Positions 1-9,184 of a stretch of DNA of 64,000 nucleotides are shown here, in pieces. Made by a program: the position numbers and the translations under genes. The stretch covers positions 2,356,001 through 2,420,000 of the forward strand of contig NZ_JAGIOG010000001.1 in NCBI RefSeq assembly GCF_017876595.1, read 5' to 3'. A model generated the notes under the pieces. The model was not told the DNA's origin, searched no databases, and saw only the letters and a program-made list of their open reading frames with translations. The number at the start of each line of letters is the position of its first letter. Within the stretch, counting starts at the first letter, position 1. Origin of the DNA: Aeromicrobium fastidiosum. Lineage in GTDB: Bacteria; Actinomycetota; Actinomycetes; Propionibacteriales; Nocardioidaceae.

Positions 1-52
1 GACACTTTTCTCCCGCGACCGGAGTGAATTCCACACCCCAACACGGAGCAGG

Positions 53-355
53 TCAGGCACCCCAGTCAGCCGGTTTCGTGGCCTTGCCGTCGAGCCACAG
101 CTCGTCCTTCTCGTCACCGTGCGGCCCCGGCCTGCCCACATGCTTCGGGTCGATCTTCGGGCCCTTCTTGATGACGTGCACGAGGGCCATGCCATGGCCG
201 CGGCCCAGGCCGTAGTCGTCCTTGAGCCACTCGAGGATGACCCCGGCCTTGGTAGCGGGATCGTCGAAGCCCTTCGCATGAGCCTCCTCGACGAGCTGGC
301 GGGGAGTGAGGCCGGTCTTGTCCTCGATCGTGTCGAGGTAGGCCTGGAACGACAT
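53..355 (-). CDS. DUF4287 domain protein
   Basis: A 100-residue soluble protein whose whole length matches the DUF4287 family (N-terminal helical part beginning MSFQAYLDTIEDKTGL, then a GRGHGMALVHVIKKG stretch). In that family the N-terminal segment resembles DNA-binding or histone-like small domains, but no biochemical role is established. It is transcribed away from the PRPP synthetase gene, with 68 bases between the two starts. The ATG start leaves a normal-length family member. Function unknown. Confidence 0.8.
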   Translation of the reverse strand: MSFQAYLDTIEDKTGLTPRQLVEEAHAKGFDDPATKAGVILEWLKDDYGLGRGHGMALVHVIKKGPKIDPKHVGRPGPHGDEKDELWLDGKATKPADWGA

Positions 356-423
356 GCGGACTCCTGTGTGCAGACGGGTCGGTCCATCAGTTGTATCGCG
401 TGGCGGGGGAGTCCACTACCCTC

Positions 424-1407
424 ATGGGCGTGAGCCAGATCGTGGTCTTCTCCGGAAGCGCGCACCGCCCCCTCGCCGAGAAGATCTGCTCCGAGCTCGG
501 GCAGCCCCTCTCCGCGTCCGACACCATGCGGTTCAGCAACGACTGCCTGCAGGTGCAGCTGCTGGCCAACTGCCGCAAGAAGGACGTCTTCATCATCCAG
601 CCGCTGGTCCCGCCGACGCAGGACCACCTGATGGAGCTGCTGCTGATGATCGACGCGGCGCGCGGTGCCAGTGCCGACTCGGTCACCGCGGTCATCCCGC
701 ACTACGCGTATGCCCGGTCCGACAAGAAGGACGCCTCGCGCATCTCGATCGGCGGACGTCTCGTGGCCGACATGCTGACGACCGCGGGGGCCGACCGCGT
801 CGTCACGATGACGCTGCACGCCCCGCAGGTGCACGGCTTCTTCAGCGTCCCGGTCGATCACCTGACCGCGATCGGCGAGATCGCCGACCACTACCGCAGC
901 CGCGACCTGTCGAACACCGTCGTGGTGTCGCCAGACCTCGGCAACGCCAAGACCGCCTCGCTGTTCGCCCGACTGCTCGGCGTTCCCGTCGCAGCCGGCA
1001 GCAAGCAGCGCCAGGCCGACGACAAGGTCGTCATCGACGCGATCGTCGGCGACGTCGCCGGCAAGAAGGCCATCGTGCTCGACGACGAGATCGCGACTGG
1101 CGGATCGATCATCGAGCTCATGAACAAGCTGCAGGAGGAGGGGTGCGCCGAGGCCTCGGTCGCGTGCACCCACGGCCTGTTCACGGGCAACGCCGTCGAG
1201 CGCCTGCGCACCCACCCCGCCATCACCGAGGTCGTCACGACCGACACCGTCCCGCCGCCAGCCGACTGGCCCGAGCTGCAGGTCCGCTCGGTGGCCGGAC
1301 TGTTCGCCGAGGCGATCGCCCGCATCCACGCGGGGGAGTCGGTGTCGTCGCTGTTCGACGGCGTCGACCCCGCGCACGCGCCCCCGCAGCCCAAGCTCCC
1401 GCTCTGA
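424..1407 (+). CDS. prs: ribose-phosphate pyrophosphokinase family protein
   Basis: About 327 residues with the class I PRPP synthetase architecture: N-terminal [13 protein letters not shown], an ATP-loop region [13 protein letters not shown], the [11 protein letters not shown] segment, a flexible-loop KQR, and the ribose-5-phosphate loop DDEIATGGS near residue 235. The family makes PRPP from ATP and ribose 5-phosphate for nucleotide, histidine and tryptophan synthesis. Several positions differ from the usual DLHAxQ and D(x)DTGGT motifs, so it may be a divergent paralogue. ATG at 424 is used because the family N-terminus begins there. A GTG at 430 is an alternative, lying 7 bases after TACCCT (417-422), as in a leaderless transcript. 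Confidence 0.85.
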   Translation: MGVSQIVVFSGSAHRPLAEKICSELGQPLSASDTMRFSNDCLQVQLLANCRKKDVFIIQPLVPPTQDHLMELLLMIDAARGASADSVTAVIPHYAYARSDKKDASRISIGGRLVADMLTTAGADRVVTMTLHAPQVHGFFSVPVDHLTAIGEIADHYRSRDLSNTVVVSPDLGNAKTASLFARLLGVPVAAGSKQRQADDKVVIDAIVGDVAGKKAIVLDDEIATGGSIIELMNKLQEEGCAEASVACTHGLFTGNAVERLRTHPAITEVVTTDTVPPPADWPELQVRSVAGLFAEAIARIHAGESVSSLFDGVDPAHAPPQPKLPL

Positions 1408-1477
1408 CCCCGACACCCGTGTGATCTGCGCGGGTTCACCACCACGTGCTCCGTCCCGCCACGTAGGGTCGTGCCTT

Positions 1478-2284
1478 GTGGACGCACCCATCGGCATCTT
1501 CGACTCAGGCTTCGGCGGCCTCACGGTGGCGCGTGCCGTCCTCGACCAGCTGCCGCACGAGCCGGTGCTCTACCTCGGCGACACCGCCCGGCAGCCGTAT
1601 GGTCCCAAGCCGATCTCCGAGGTGCGCGAGTACGCCCTCGAGTGCCTCGACCACCTCGTGGCCCAGGGCGTCAAGGCCCTGGTCATCGCGTGCAACTCCG
1701 CGAGCGCCGCGGTGCTGCGCGACGCCCGCGAGCGGTACGACGTCCCGGTCGTCGAGGTCATCGTGCCGGCCACCCGTCGAGCCGTCAGCGCGACCCGCAA
1801 CGGCGTCGTCGGCGTCATCTGCACCCAGGCGACGGCGACGTCCCGCGCGTACGACGACGCCTTCGCCGCGAACCCCGGCATCACGCTCCACACCCGGGCC
1901 TGTCCCGCCTTCGTCGACCTCGTCGAGCAGGGCGTCACGAGCGGCCCCGAGCTGCTGGCGGCCGCCGAGGAGTACCTCCGACCGCTGATCGACCTGCAGG
2001 TCGACACGCTGGTGCTCGGGTGCACGCACTACCCGCTGCTGACCGGCGTACTCTCCTACGTCATGGGTGACGGCGTCACGCTCGTGTCGAGCGCGGAGGA
2101 GACCGCGAAGGACGTCTACGGGCTCCTCGTGCGCGACGGCCTCGAGCGCGACCGCTCGCTGCCGGCACCGCGTCATCGCTTCCTGACGACGGGACGTCCC
2201 GACGAGTTCGCCCAGCTCGGACGCCGCTTCCTGGGGCCCGAGATCGTCTCGGCGGAGCAGTTCTCGTGGGTGGGGGCACTGTGA
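1478..2284 (+). CDS. murI: glutamate racemase
   Basis: A 268-residue cofactor-independent racemase that interconverts L- and D-glutamate for peptidoglycan. The two catalytic cysteines sit in ACNSASA (about C72) and GCTHYPLL (about C182), and the N-terminal [10 protein letters not shown] motif follows directly on the GTG start. Longer in-frame starts add unrelated residues. TAGGGT at 1464-1469 lies 8 bases before the GTG with no ribosome binding site, so a leaderless message is likely. It leads a murI / phosphodiesterase / rph / rdgB cluster also known from mycobacteria (Rv1338-Rv1341). Confidence 0.95.
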   Translation: MDAPIGIFDSGFGGLTVARAVLDQLPHEPVLYLGDTARQPYGPKPISEVREYALECLDHLVAQGVKALVIACNSASAAVLRDARERYDVPVVEVIVPATRRAVSATRNGVVGVICTQATATSRAYDDAFAANPGITLHTRACPAFVDLVEQGVTSGPELLAAAEEYLRPLIDLQVDTLVLGCTHYPLLTGVLSYVMGDGVTLVSSAEETAKDVYGLLVRDGLERDRSLPAPRHRFLTTGRPDEFAQLGRRFLGPEIVSAEQFSWVGAL

Positions 2285-3042
2285 AGCTCACGGTCGTCGG
2301 CTGCGCCGGGTCGTTCGCCGGCCCCGACTCGTCCGCCAGCTGCTACCTCGTGGAGGCACCCTTCGAGGGTCGCACCTACCGACTGCTGATCGATCTCGGC
2401 AGCGGCGCGTTCGGCCCGCTGCAGCGGCACAGCACGATCCGCGACATCGACGCGATCGCGCTGTCGCACCTGCACGCCGATCACTGCTTCGACATGTCGG
2501 GCTTCTACGTCGTCAGCCGCTACCACCCCGAAGGCGCGTTCGACCAGATCCCCGTGCACGCTCCGGAGGGTGCCGGTGACTTCCTCGTCGCCGCCTACGG
2601 CGAGGAGGAGCGTGCCGGCATGGTCCAGCAGTTCGCGTTCGCGCCGTGGCAGGACGGCGGCACGGTGCAGCTCGGCCCGTTCACCGTGACGTCCGTGCTG
2701 GTCAACCACCCCGTGCCGGCCTATGCGATGCGCATCGCGACCGACACCCACGTGCTGGCCTACTCCGGCGACACGGGTCCGACCGATGCGCTCGACGATC
2801 TCGTCGACGGCGTCGACCTGTTCCTGTGCGAGGCGTCGTTCGTCGAGTCGGGCGACAACCCGCCCAACCTGCACCTGACGGGGGCCGAAGCCGGCCACTA
2901 CGCGACGGTCGGGGCGGTCGGACGCCTGCTGGTCACGCACATCCCCACCTGGACCGACCGCGACGAGGTCGCGTCGGACGTCCGGACGACGTGGGACGGG
3001 CCGTTCGACATCGTCACGGCCGGGGCGACGTACGAGCTCTGA
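2281..3042 (+). CDS. MBL-fold cyclic nucleotide phosphodiesterase (Rv1339-like)
   Basis: A 253-residue metallo-beta-lactamase fold protein with the metal-binding SHLHADHC motif near residue 62, a later SGDTG aspartate motif and a C-terminal LVTHIPTWT histidine. Sequence and position between murI and rph match mycobacterial Rv1339, described as an atypical class II cAMP phosphodiesterase, so hydrolysis of cyclic nucleotides is the best guess. The GTG start overlaps the murI stop by four bases (GTGA), indicating translational coupling. Confidence 0.85.
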   Translation: MKLTVVGCAGSFAGPDSSASCYLVEAPFEGRTYRLLIDLGSGAFGPLQRHSTIRDIDAIALSHLHADHCFDMSGFYVVSRYHPEGAFDQIPVHAPEGAGDFLVAAYGEEERAGMVQQFAFAPWQDGGTVQLGPFTVTSVLVNHPVPAYAMRIATDTHVLAYSGDTGPTDALDDLVDGVDLFLCEASFVESGDNPPNLHLTGAEAGHYATVGAVGRLLVTHIPTWTDRDEVASDVRTTWDGPFDIVTAGATYEL

Positions 3043-3063
3043 GCCGGCCGATAGGCTCGCGGC

Positions 3064-3783
3064 ATGACCCGTGAAGACGGCCGCGCCGCCGACGAGCTCC
3101 GCCCCGTGACCATCACCCGCAACTGGCTCGACCACGCCCAGGGCTCCTGCCTGATCGAGTTCGGCAAGACCAAGGTGCTGTGCGCCGCGAGCGCCAGCGA
3201 GGGCGTGCCGCGCTGGCGCAAGGGATCGGGACTCGGCTGGGTCACAGCCGAGTACGCGATGCTGCCGCAGGCGACGCACGACCGCTCGGCCCGTGAGTCC
3301 GTCAAGGGACGCATCGGTGGCCGCACGCACGAGATCTCGCGTCTGGTGGGCCGTTCGCTGCGCATGGCGATCGACTACAAGGCGCTCGGCGAGAACACCA
3401 TCACGATCGACTGCGACGTGCTGCAGGCCGATGGCGGCACCCGCACCGCCGCGATCACGGGCGCCTACGTGGCCCTGCACGACGCGGTCGAGCACCTGCG
3501 CGCCAAGGGCGCCCTGGTGGGTGAGCCGCTCGTCGAGTCGGTCGCCGCGATCAGCGTCGGCATCATCGACGGCGTGCCGCTGCTCGACCTGCCCTACGTC
3601 GAGGACGTCCGCGCCGAGACCGACATGAACGTCGTCATGACCGGCTCGGGCAAGTTCGTCGAGGTGCAGGGCACCGCCGAGGGCGCGCCCTTCGACAAGG
3701 CCGAGCTCGACGCCCTGCTCGAGCTCGCCGCCAAGGGTTGCGTCGACCTGACCCGCCTGCAGACCGAGGCGCTGGGGCTGTGA
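3064..3783 (+). CDS. rph: ribonuclease PH
   Basis: A 239-residue phosphorolytic 3'-to-5' exoribonuclease that trims tRNA 3' ends. Typical features are [16 protein letters not shown] at the N-terminus, the arginine-rich [15 protein letters not shown] segment, [17 protein letters not shown] and the C-terminal [16 protein letters not shown]. Length is normal. The ATG follows TAGGCT (3052-3057) by 6 bases, which suggests its own leaderless transcript besides read-through from murI. The next gene starts four bases before its end. Confidence 0.96.
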   Translation: MTREDGRAADELRPVTITRNWLDHAQGSCLIEFGKTKVLCAASASEGVPRWRKGSGLGWVTAEYAMLPQATHDRSARESVKGRIGGRTHEISRLVGRSLRMAIDYKALGENTITIDCDVLQADGGTRTAAITGAYVALHDAVEHLRAKGALVGEPLVESVAAISVGIIDGVPLLDLPYVEDVRAETDMNVVMTGSGKFVEVQGTAEGAPFDKAELDALLELAAKGCVDLTRLQTEALGL

Positions 3784-4400
3784 CGGCAGGCCCCCGCGTC
3801 GTCCTGGCGTCCAACAACGCCAAGAAGCTCGCCGAGCTGCGCCGCATCCTCGAGCCGCTCGTGCCGGGCGTCGAGGTGCTGGGGCTCGCCGACTTCCCGA
3901 CGTACGACGAGCCGGCCGAGACCGAGCCGACGTTCGAGGGCAATGCCCTGATCAAGGCGCGCGCGTGTCTCGCGGTGACGGGGCTGCCGTCGCTCGCCGA
4001 CGACTCCGGGCTGTGCGTCGACGCCCTCAACGGCATGCCTGGCGTGCTGTCGGCCCGGTGGTCTGGCGTGCCCAAGAGCGAGGGCGGCGACGCGGCCAAC
4101 AATCGGCTGCTGCTGAACCAGCTGTCCGAGGTGCCCGCCGAGCGGCGCACCGCGCAGTTCCGGTGCGTCATGGCGCTCTGCACCCCCGACGGCGGCGAGA
4201 TCGTGCAGGCCGGCGAGATGCCCGGTCGGGTCCTGGCCGCCGAGCACGGCGGCGGAGGGTTCGGCTACGACCCGCTGTTCGCCGCCGACGGGTACGACGT
4301 GTCGACGGCCGAGCTGCCGCCGGCCGAGAAGGACTGCATCAGCCACCGCGGCAAGGCGCTCGTCGCGATGGCACCCGCGATCGTCGTTGCTCTGACCTGA
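3780..4400 (+). CDS. rdgB: non-canonical purine NTP pyrophosphatase (RdgB/HAM1)
   Basis: A 206-residue ITPase that hydrolyses ITP, dITP and XTP to keep deaminated purines out of nucleic acids. The signature N-terminus [17 protein letters not shown], the [10 protein letters not shown] motif, the [22 protein letters not shown] block and the terminal SHRGKAL are all present. The GTG start overlaps the rph stop (GTGA), so the two are coupled. The pairing with rph is conserved in actinobacteria. Confidence 0.96.
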   Translation: MTAGPRVVLASNNAKKLAELRRILEPLVPGVEVLGLADFPTYDEPAETEPTFEGNALIKARACLAVTGLPSLADDSGLCVDALNGMPGVLSARWSGVPKSEGGDAANNRLLLNQLSEVPAERRTAQFRCVMALCTPDGGEIVQAGEMPGRVLAAEHGGGGFGYDPLFAADGYDVSTAELPPAEKDCISHRGKALVAMAPAIVVALT

Positions 4401-4412
4401 CGGACCGGGAGG

Positions 4413-5129
4413 CTAGCGCGGCAGCGCGGGCTGCTCGAGGGCCCTGATGACGCGTCGTGCGATCGCGAGGCTGCCGTCACGGTTGGGGTGCACCCCGTCG
4501 ACGACGCGATCGGCGGTCAGGGCCCCGCGCATGCTGACGAACTGCAGGCCGTGCGTGCGGGCCTCGTCGCGGATGATGCCCGTGACCCGCACGCCCTCGG
4601 CGCGGTCGAGCGGCCCCCACGGGGGCGCCAGCACCACGATGCGGGTCGAGGTGGGCAGGTAGGTCGTGAGCACGCCCAGGTAGGTGCTGACGGCGTGCCG
4701 CAGCTCGGCGTCAGTCGACGGGACGAAGGTGCCGTCGACGCAGCGCGCCCAGTCGTTGCGCCCGCCCTCGACGATCAGGATCGACGGGGCGCGGCCCGTG
4801 AAGGCGTCCGGACGGTCGATGAAGCGGTTGCCGGTGCAGACGTGCCCGGGACGCAGGTAGCCCGAGCCCGACTGCGCGTAGGTGCGGACGTCGGCGTCGA
4901 AACGACGTCCGGTGACGCTCCACCAGCCCTGGTCGGGACTGCCGGGCTCGTCGTCGTAGCGGGCGGTGATCGAGTCGCCGACCACGACGATGCCGTGCGG
5001 CGCGAGCGTCGAGACGGGCCGCGAGCCGTTGCCCTGTGCGCCCTGCCAGGCCACGAAGGGGCCGATCGTCAAGGCGATCACGAGCGCGACGAGGAGCGAT
5101 CTGCGAGCAGACCTGCGAGGTGTCGTCAT
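4413..5129 (-). CDS. exported SGNH/GDSL hydrolase
   Basis: A 238-residue esterase-type hydrolase. Residues 1-30 form a twin-arginine-flavoured basic N-terminus and one hydrophobic segment (LLVALVIALTIGPFVAW), so it is secreted or membrane anchored. SGNH blocks follow: VVGDSITAR (catalytic Ser), an SGSGY glycine block, GGRND (Asn) and DGVHPN (Asp and His). Substrate unknown; relatives act on acyl esters of wall polymers or lipids. It is convergent with rdgB with a 12-base gap. Confidence 0.82.
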   Translation of the reverse strand: MTTPRRSARRSLLVALVIALTIGPFVAWQGAQGNGSRPVSTLAPHGIVVVGDSITARYDDEPGSPDQGWWSVTGRRFDADVRTYAQSGSGYLRPGHVCTGNRFIDRPDAFTGRAPSILIVEGGRNDWARCVDGTFVPSTDAELRHAVSTYLGVLTTYLPTSTRIVVLAPPWGPLDRAEGVRVTGIIRDEARTHGLQFVSMRGALTADRVVDGVHPNRDGSLAIARRVIRALEQPALPR

Positions 5130-5162
5130 GGTGCTTCTTTCCGTCCCGAGAGCAGCACCATA
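5127..5162 (-). promoter_or_regulatory. inverted repeat spanning the SGNH hydrolase start
   Basis: TGGTGCT (5129-5135) pairs with AGCACCA near 5156-5162, so on the minus strand the leader can fold back on the start codon. The sequence AAAGAAGCACC before ATG gives only a weak ribosome binding site, inside the loop region. It could be an operator or a translation-limiting hairpin. Confidence 0.3.
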
Positions 5163-5267
5163 CGTCCGCGGCCGGTCGGTTCCGCAGCGAACTCGCGATC
5201 GTGACCCAGATGTCGCACGAAATGGTCCGAACGGACTACGCGTACACCGCCGAGGCCGACCGGCAGG

Positions 5268-5732
5268 TCAGCCGGGCAGCGCGAAGCCCTGCTGCCGCCA
5301 CGCCTCGAAGACCGCGACGGAGGCGGTGTTGGCGAGGTTCATGGAGCGCAGCCCCGGCAGCATCGGCAGACGGACGCGGGCCGTGACCCGGGAGTCGTCG
5401 AGCACCTCGGCGGGCAGGCCCGTCGGCTCGGCCCCGAACATCAGGACGTCGCCGGGTTCGTAGGCGATGTCGGTGTAGAGCTCGTCGCCCTTCGCGGTGA
5501 ACGCGAAGACCCGGCACGGCGCGAGCGCTGCAAGAGCCGTGTCGAGATCGGGGTGCACCGTCATGACGGCGAGGTCGTGGTAGTCGAGCCCCGCACGTTT
5601 GAGCTTGGCCTCGCTCAGGTCGAAGCCCAGCGGCTCGACGAGGTGCAGCTCGGTGCCGGTGACGGCGGCCAGGCGGATCGCGGCACCGGTGTTGCCGGCG
5701 ATGCGTGGCTCGTGGAACAGGATGCGGAACAT
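5268..5732 (-). CDS. trmL: tRNA (cytidine/uridine-34-2'-O)-methyltransferase
   Basis: A 154-residue SPOUT methyltransferase of the TrmL/YibK type, which 2'-O-methylates the wobble base of tRNA-Leu using S-adenosylmethionine. Visible are the N-terminal RILFHEPRIAGNTGAAIRL, the FGAEPTGLP glycine loop and the knot motif RSMNLANTASVAVFEAW. It is about the size of the minimal family member. The ATG overlaps the stop of the upstream BenE gene (TGATG), so the two are co-translated. Confidence 0.92.
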   Translation of the reverse strand: MFRILFHEPRIAGNTGAAIRLAAVTGTELHLVEPLGFDLSEAKLKRAGLDYHDLAVMTVHPDLDTALAALAPCRVFAFTAKGDELYTDIAYEPGDVLMFGAEPTGLPAEVLDDSRVTARVRLPMLPGLRSMNLANTASVAVFEAWRQQGFALPG

Positions 5733-6934
5733 CAGCGGTGCCTCCCGGTCGAGGGTGACAGGACGACGTGGACGACGAGCCCGGCGATCAGGGCCCAGAA
5801 GGCCGATCCGATGCCGAGCACCGTGATGCCCGACGCGGCGACGAGGAACGTGATGACCGCGGCCTCGCGTCCCGTCCGCTCCGACACCGCCCCCTCGAGG
5901 GCGGCGGCCAGGGTGCCGAGGAGTGCCAGACCGGCAACCGTCGCGATGACGCCGACGGGCGCGACGGCGACGAGCGCGGCCAGGGCGGCCGAGGCGATCG
6001 CGAGCACGACGTACGTCCAGCCGCCCGACTGCGCGGCGATCCAGCGCTTCTTCGGATCGGGACCCGCAGGCGGCCCGCCGGCGAGCGCCGCGCTGATCGC
6101 CGCCAGGTTGACGGTGTGCCCACCGGCACCGGCGCCCAGCATCGTCGCGACGCCCGAGGTGACGAGCGAGCTGCGCCACGGCACGTCGTAGCCGAGCGAC
6201 TTCATGATCGCGAAGCCCGGCACGTTCTGCGACGCCATCGTCACGACGTACAGGGGCAGCGCGATGCCGATCAGCGCAGCCCAGCTCCACTCCGGCACCG
6301 TCAGCGACAGCCGCGGGACCAGGTCGCCGAGGGCGATCGTGGTGCCCATGCGGACCATGTCGACGCCGATCACGACGCCCGCGGCCACGAATGCCGCGGG
6401 GGCGGCCCAGCGCGGGAAGAACCGCACCCCCGCGAGCCACACGACGACGACCGGCAGGATGCCCCACGGATCGTCGGTCAGGGTCGTGATGGGTGCCAGG
6501 CACAGCTCGAGCAGGACGCCGGCCAGCATCGCCTGCGCGATGGGTGCCGGGATCAGACCGATGAGCCGTCCGAGTGCGGGCCACAGACCGGTCAGGACGT
6601 AGGCGGCACCCGCCGCGACGAAGGCACCCACCGCGACGGGCCAGCCTCCGTCGAGGGGAGCCGTCCCGGCGAGCAGCGCCGCGCCGGGCGTCGACCACGC
6701 CAGCACCAGTGGGATGCGGTGGCGGCGGCTGAGCCACACCATGCCGACCGCCTGCGTCAGGCACAGCGCCAGCAGGCCGGACGCCGCCTGGGCGGGGGTC
6801 GCGCCCACCGAGCGCAGCCCGGTCAGGACGACCGCGAAGGTGCTGGTGTAGCCGACCAGGACCGCGATGATGCCCGCGCTGATCGGCTGCTGCAAGCCGC
6901 CGGGTTCGTGGCCGCCGGCCGCCTGCTGCTCCAT
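5732..6934 (-). CDS. BenE-family benzoate/H+ symporter
   Basis: A 400-residue polytopic membrane protein with about 12 hydrophobic segments. It begins LQQPISAGIIAVLVGYTSTFAVVL and contains the family blocks VTMASQNVPGFAIMKSLGY and GAGGHTVNLAAISAAL. BenE proteins import benzoate or related aromatic acids with protons, but the substrate cannot be set from sequence. The ATG used gives the family length; a longer frame upstream is unrelated sequence. It is translationally coupled to trmL and divergent from the SRPBCC gene, 43 bases apart. Confidence 0.88.
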   Translation of the reverse strand: MEQQAAGGHEPGGLQQPISAGIIAVLVGYTSTFAVVLTGLRSVGATPAQAASGLLALCLTQAVGMVWLSRRHRIPLVLAWSTPGAALLAGTAPLDGGWPVAVGAFVAAGAAYVLTGLWPALGRLIGLIPAPIAQAMLAGVLLELCLAPITTLTDDPWGILPVVVVWLAGVRFFPRWAAPAAFVAAGVVIGVDMVRMGTTIALGDLVPRLSLTVPEWSWAALIGIALPLYVVTMASQNVPGFAIMKSLGYDVPWRSSLVTSGVATMLGAGAGGHTVNLAAISAALAGGPPAGPDPKKRWIAAQSGGWTYVVLAIASAALAALVAVAPVGVIATVAGLALLGTLAAALEGAVSERTGREAAVITFLVAASGITVLGIGSAFWALIAGLVVHVVLSPSTGRHR

Positions 6935-6977
6935 GACCTCACACCCTATGGCACCCCTGGCCCTAGACTCACCGACC

Positions 6978-7403
6978 ATGGCCACTCCCCAGCGCGTCCA
7001 CGTCGTCCACACGTTCACGTCCGATCCCGCGACGGTGGTCGCCAAGCTGTCCGAGCACGAGAACCTCGGCCCGGTCTTCGGTGCCAAGATCAGGCGCGTC
7101 CGCGACGGCGACACGTCGCGCAACGGCGTCGGCTCGACCCGCAGCCTCAAGATCGGCCCCCTGCCGGCGTTCCACGAGACCACGACGGTCGCCGAGGCAC
7201 CGACTCTCATCGAGTACAAGATCACCAAGGGCAGCCCGCTGAAGGGTCACTGGGGACGTCAGATCCTGACCCCGACGGCCGACGGCGGCACGCAGCTCGA
7301 CTACACGATCGGTTTCGACGTGGCGATCCCCGGTGCTGCCCCGGTCGTCGGCAAGGTGCTGCAGGTGGCCATCTCCAAGGGTCTGCCCAAGCTCACGCCG
7401 TAG
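6978..7403 (+). CDS. SRPBCC-family protein
   Basis: A 141-residue START/polyketide-cyclase-like protein: alternating strands around TTTVAEAPTLIEYKIT and a long C-terminal helix, with no catalytic residues I can name. Such proteins bind small hydrophobic ligands or act as cyclases. The ATG lies 8 bases after TAGACT (6964-6969) without a ribosome binding site, which fits leaderless translation. It ends 22 bases before the convergent DUF gene. Confidence 0.75.
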   Translation: MATPQRVHVVHTFTSDPATVVAKLSEHENLGPVFGAKIRRVRDGDTSRNGVGSTRSLKIGPLPAFHETTTVAEAPTLIEYKITKGSPLKGHWGRQILTPTADGGTQLDYTIGFDVAIPGAAPVVGKVLQVAISKGLPKLTP

Positions 7404-7425
7404 CACCGGCTGTGCCGGGGGGCCG

Positions 7426-7851
7426 TCAGCCGCCGAGCAGCTCCCAGACCTCGGCGGTGCGTGCCTCGACGTCGCCGGGATGGATCTGCTGGAGGTTGCG
7501 TCCGCCGCGGGCGAACGTCTGGACGACCGCCGACGGGACGAGCGACGGGTCGACGGGCTCGACGGCCCAGTCGCACGCCCGGACGTCGACCAGGTCGACC
7601 GCGGCACCGTCGTCGTCGCGGTGCCACGGGCCGACGATGCGTCCGAGGTGCACCGCCCCGCCGGGGTGCCTGGTCCAGACAAAGGCACCGTCGGGGATCG
7701 CCGCGAACCGCTCGAGCCGGCGCTCCGCCCGCTCGTCGATCGCCTCGCCCACGCCGACGACGCCCGACCGCAGGGCCCACTCGACGGCTGTCGCGTGGTC
7801 GACGTCGTCGCGGCGCGACCGCAGGGGCGCGCGGTAGACGGCGTCGGCCAT
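7426..7851 (-). CDS. conserved hypothetical protein
   Basis: A 141-residue protein with no signal peptide or membrane segment. It contains FVWTRHPGGAVHLGRIVGPWHRDDD and ends in an EVWELLGG helix. The pattern of a small beta domain with histidine-rich turns is seen in actinobacterial unknowns. The start overlaps the stop of the AIM24 gene (TGATG), so it is probably co-expressed with it. Function unknown. Confidence 0.7.
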   Translation of the reverse strand: MADAVYRAPLRSRRDDVDHATAVEWALRSGVVGVGEAIDERAERRLERFAAIPDGAFVWTRHPGGAVHLGRIVGPWHRDDDGAAVDLVDVRACDWAVEPVDPSLVPSAVVQTFARGGRNLQQIHPGDVEARTAEVWELLGG

Positions 7852-8588
7852 CAGCTCAGGATGCCGCCGAGGATGCCGCCGCCGACCGCCGCGGCCGCGA
7901 CGTTGCCGCCGTTGCCCCCACCACCGCCCTGGTTGTAGGCCGGGCCCTCCGACGGCTGGACGACCACGAAGCCGGGGCCCTGGAACGCGTACTGGAAGGC
8001 CTCGCCCGAGCCGCCGCGCAGCGACGACCGCATCGTCATGCTGTTGTGGATCTGCGGCTGCAGGTTGGCCGACCAGCACACCGCCGCGTTGATGTCGACG
8101 TACGTGGGCTGCTGCGAGCAGTCGAGGATCATGGGGTCTCCGTCGGCCACCAGGGCGACCTGGCCAGTGCCGTTGACGACAGTGTTGAACAGGCCGCCCG
8201 CGGCCACGCCGACGCCCTTGACGCGCCGGATGTCGTGCTCGAGCGAGGCGTCGAACGCCAGCAGGTTGCGCCCGTTGATCGAGATGCCGTCGCCCTCGAG
8301 GTTGAGGATGAAGACGTTCTTGGCGGTGTCGGCGAAGAACACCTCACCCTGCCCGGCGACCGTCATCAGCGGGTTGTCCTCGCTCGTGACGACCTTCTTC
8401 ATGAGCTTGCCGAGGCTGCCGGCCGCCTTGTGCTCGAACGTGACCTGCCCCTGGTAGGCGACCATGACGCCCTTGGTGGCGAGCACGGGAGCACCCAGCG
8501 TCACCTTGAGCATGCGGGGGTTCTGCAGCGTGAACCGCTCGGCGGTCTGCACCTCGAGGTTGGCCTGGGCGAAGAGATCGGACTTCAT
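7851..8588 (-). CDS. AIM24-family protein
   Basis: A 245-residue member of the AIM24 (formerly TIGR00266) double-stranded beta-helix family. It starts MKSDLFAQANLEVQTAERF, has the core GQGEVFFADTAKNVFILNL, and ends in a glycine/asparagine-rich tail (residues ~222-245) that may form a small hydrophobic anchor. The family is widespread but functionally undefined; in yeast it is mitochondrial. It is preceded by an unlinked tRNA gene on the opposite strand. Confidence 0.85.
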   Translation of the reverse strand: MKSDLFAQANLEVQTAERFTLQNPRMLKVTLGAPVLATKGVMVAYQGQVTFEHKAAGSLGKLMKKVVTSEDNPLMTVAGQGEVFFADTAKNVFILNLEGDGISINGRNLLAFDASLEHDIRRVKGVGVAAGGLFNTVVNGTGQVALVADGDPMILDCSQQPTYVDINAAVCWSANLQPQIHNSMTMRSSLRGGSGEAFQYAFQGPGFVVVQPSEGPAYNQGGGGGNGGNVAAAAVGGGILGGILS

Positions 8589-8676
8589 GGGCGTGCCTTT
8601 CTGGGCGTCGTGACCGGACAACGAACGGCGGCTCCACGAAGTGCCGCGCGCCGGCACCCCTATTGTTGGGCATCGA

Positions 8677-8758
8677 GCCGATGTGGTGGAACTGGTAGAC
8701 ACGCAGGATTTAGGTTCCTGTGTCCTCGGACGTGCAGGTTCAAGTCCTGTCATCGGCA
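8677..8758 (+). tRNA. tRNA-Leu(UAG)
   Basis: Acceptor GCCGATG (8677-8683) pairs with CATCGGC (8751-8757), followed by discriminator A; CCA is not encoded. The anticodon stem CAGGA/TCCTG encloses a TTTAGGT loop, giving anticodon TAG (8711-8713), which reads CUA. A T arm GCAGGTTCAAGTCCTG-type sequence is present, and the extra arm is long as in class II tRNAs, as expected for leucine. Confidence 0.97.
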
Positions 8759-8799
8759 CTCAGGTCATCAGCGGTCGGCACACGAGCCGCTGGCGGGCC

Positions 8800-9129
8800 T
8801 CAGGCGGGTCCGTCGACCTGCATCTCGCCCATCAGGCCCCAGCCGTCGTCGGGCACCACGGTGTTGATGATCTGTGGGGTCGACGACAGCCACTGCGGCA
8901 TCTCGGCCGTGGCCTTCTTGAAGTGATCGGACGACACGTGCGCCTCGGCGGCGTCGTCGTCGAACGCCTCCAGCACGACGTACTCGTTGGGGTCCTCGAC
9001 GCTGCGCGACCACAGGAACCACCGGTTGCCGGGCTCGGCCCGGGTGGCCTCGGTGAACTCGCGGGTCAGCTCGGGGAACTGGTCGGCGTGCTCGGGCAGC
9101 ACGTGGAAGCGCACGTTGATGATGATCAT
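8800..9129 (-). CDS. antibiotic biosynthesis monooxygenase (ABM) family protein
   Basis: A 109-residue ferredoxin-like-fold protein matching the ABM/YgiN family: N-terminal IIINVRFHVLPEHADQF, central FLWSRSVEDPNEYVVLEAF, and AEAHVSSDHFKKAT with the conserved histidine. Family members are cofactor-free quinol or anthrone oxygenases, or heme-degrading relatives. No biosynthetic cluster surrounds it, so a quinone or methylglyoxal-type housekeeping role is more likely than antibiotic synthesis. Confidence 0.82.
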   Translation of the reverse strand: MIIINVRFHVLPEHADQFPELTREFTEATRAEPGNRWFLWSRSVEDPNEYVVLEAFDDDAAEAHVSSDHFKKATAEMPQWLSSTPQIINTVVPDDGWGLMGEMQVDGPA

Positions 9130-9184
9130 GACGTCATCGTCGCACCGGTCCCAGTGATGCGCTCGGCGCGATCGGGTGCGGCCA

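Noticed and set aside
5768-7837. Long plus-strand open frame opposite the BenE gene
   Set aside because: The minus strand encodes an intact BenE transporter with the family motifs; the opposite frame is an Arg/Gly/Asp-biased shadow spanning several genes.
8800-9129. Antibiotic biosynthesis gene cluster suggested by an ABM-family protein
   Set aside because: No polyketide, peptide or tailoring genes surround it, and stand-alone ABM proteins are common housekeeping enzymes.
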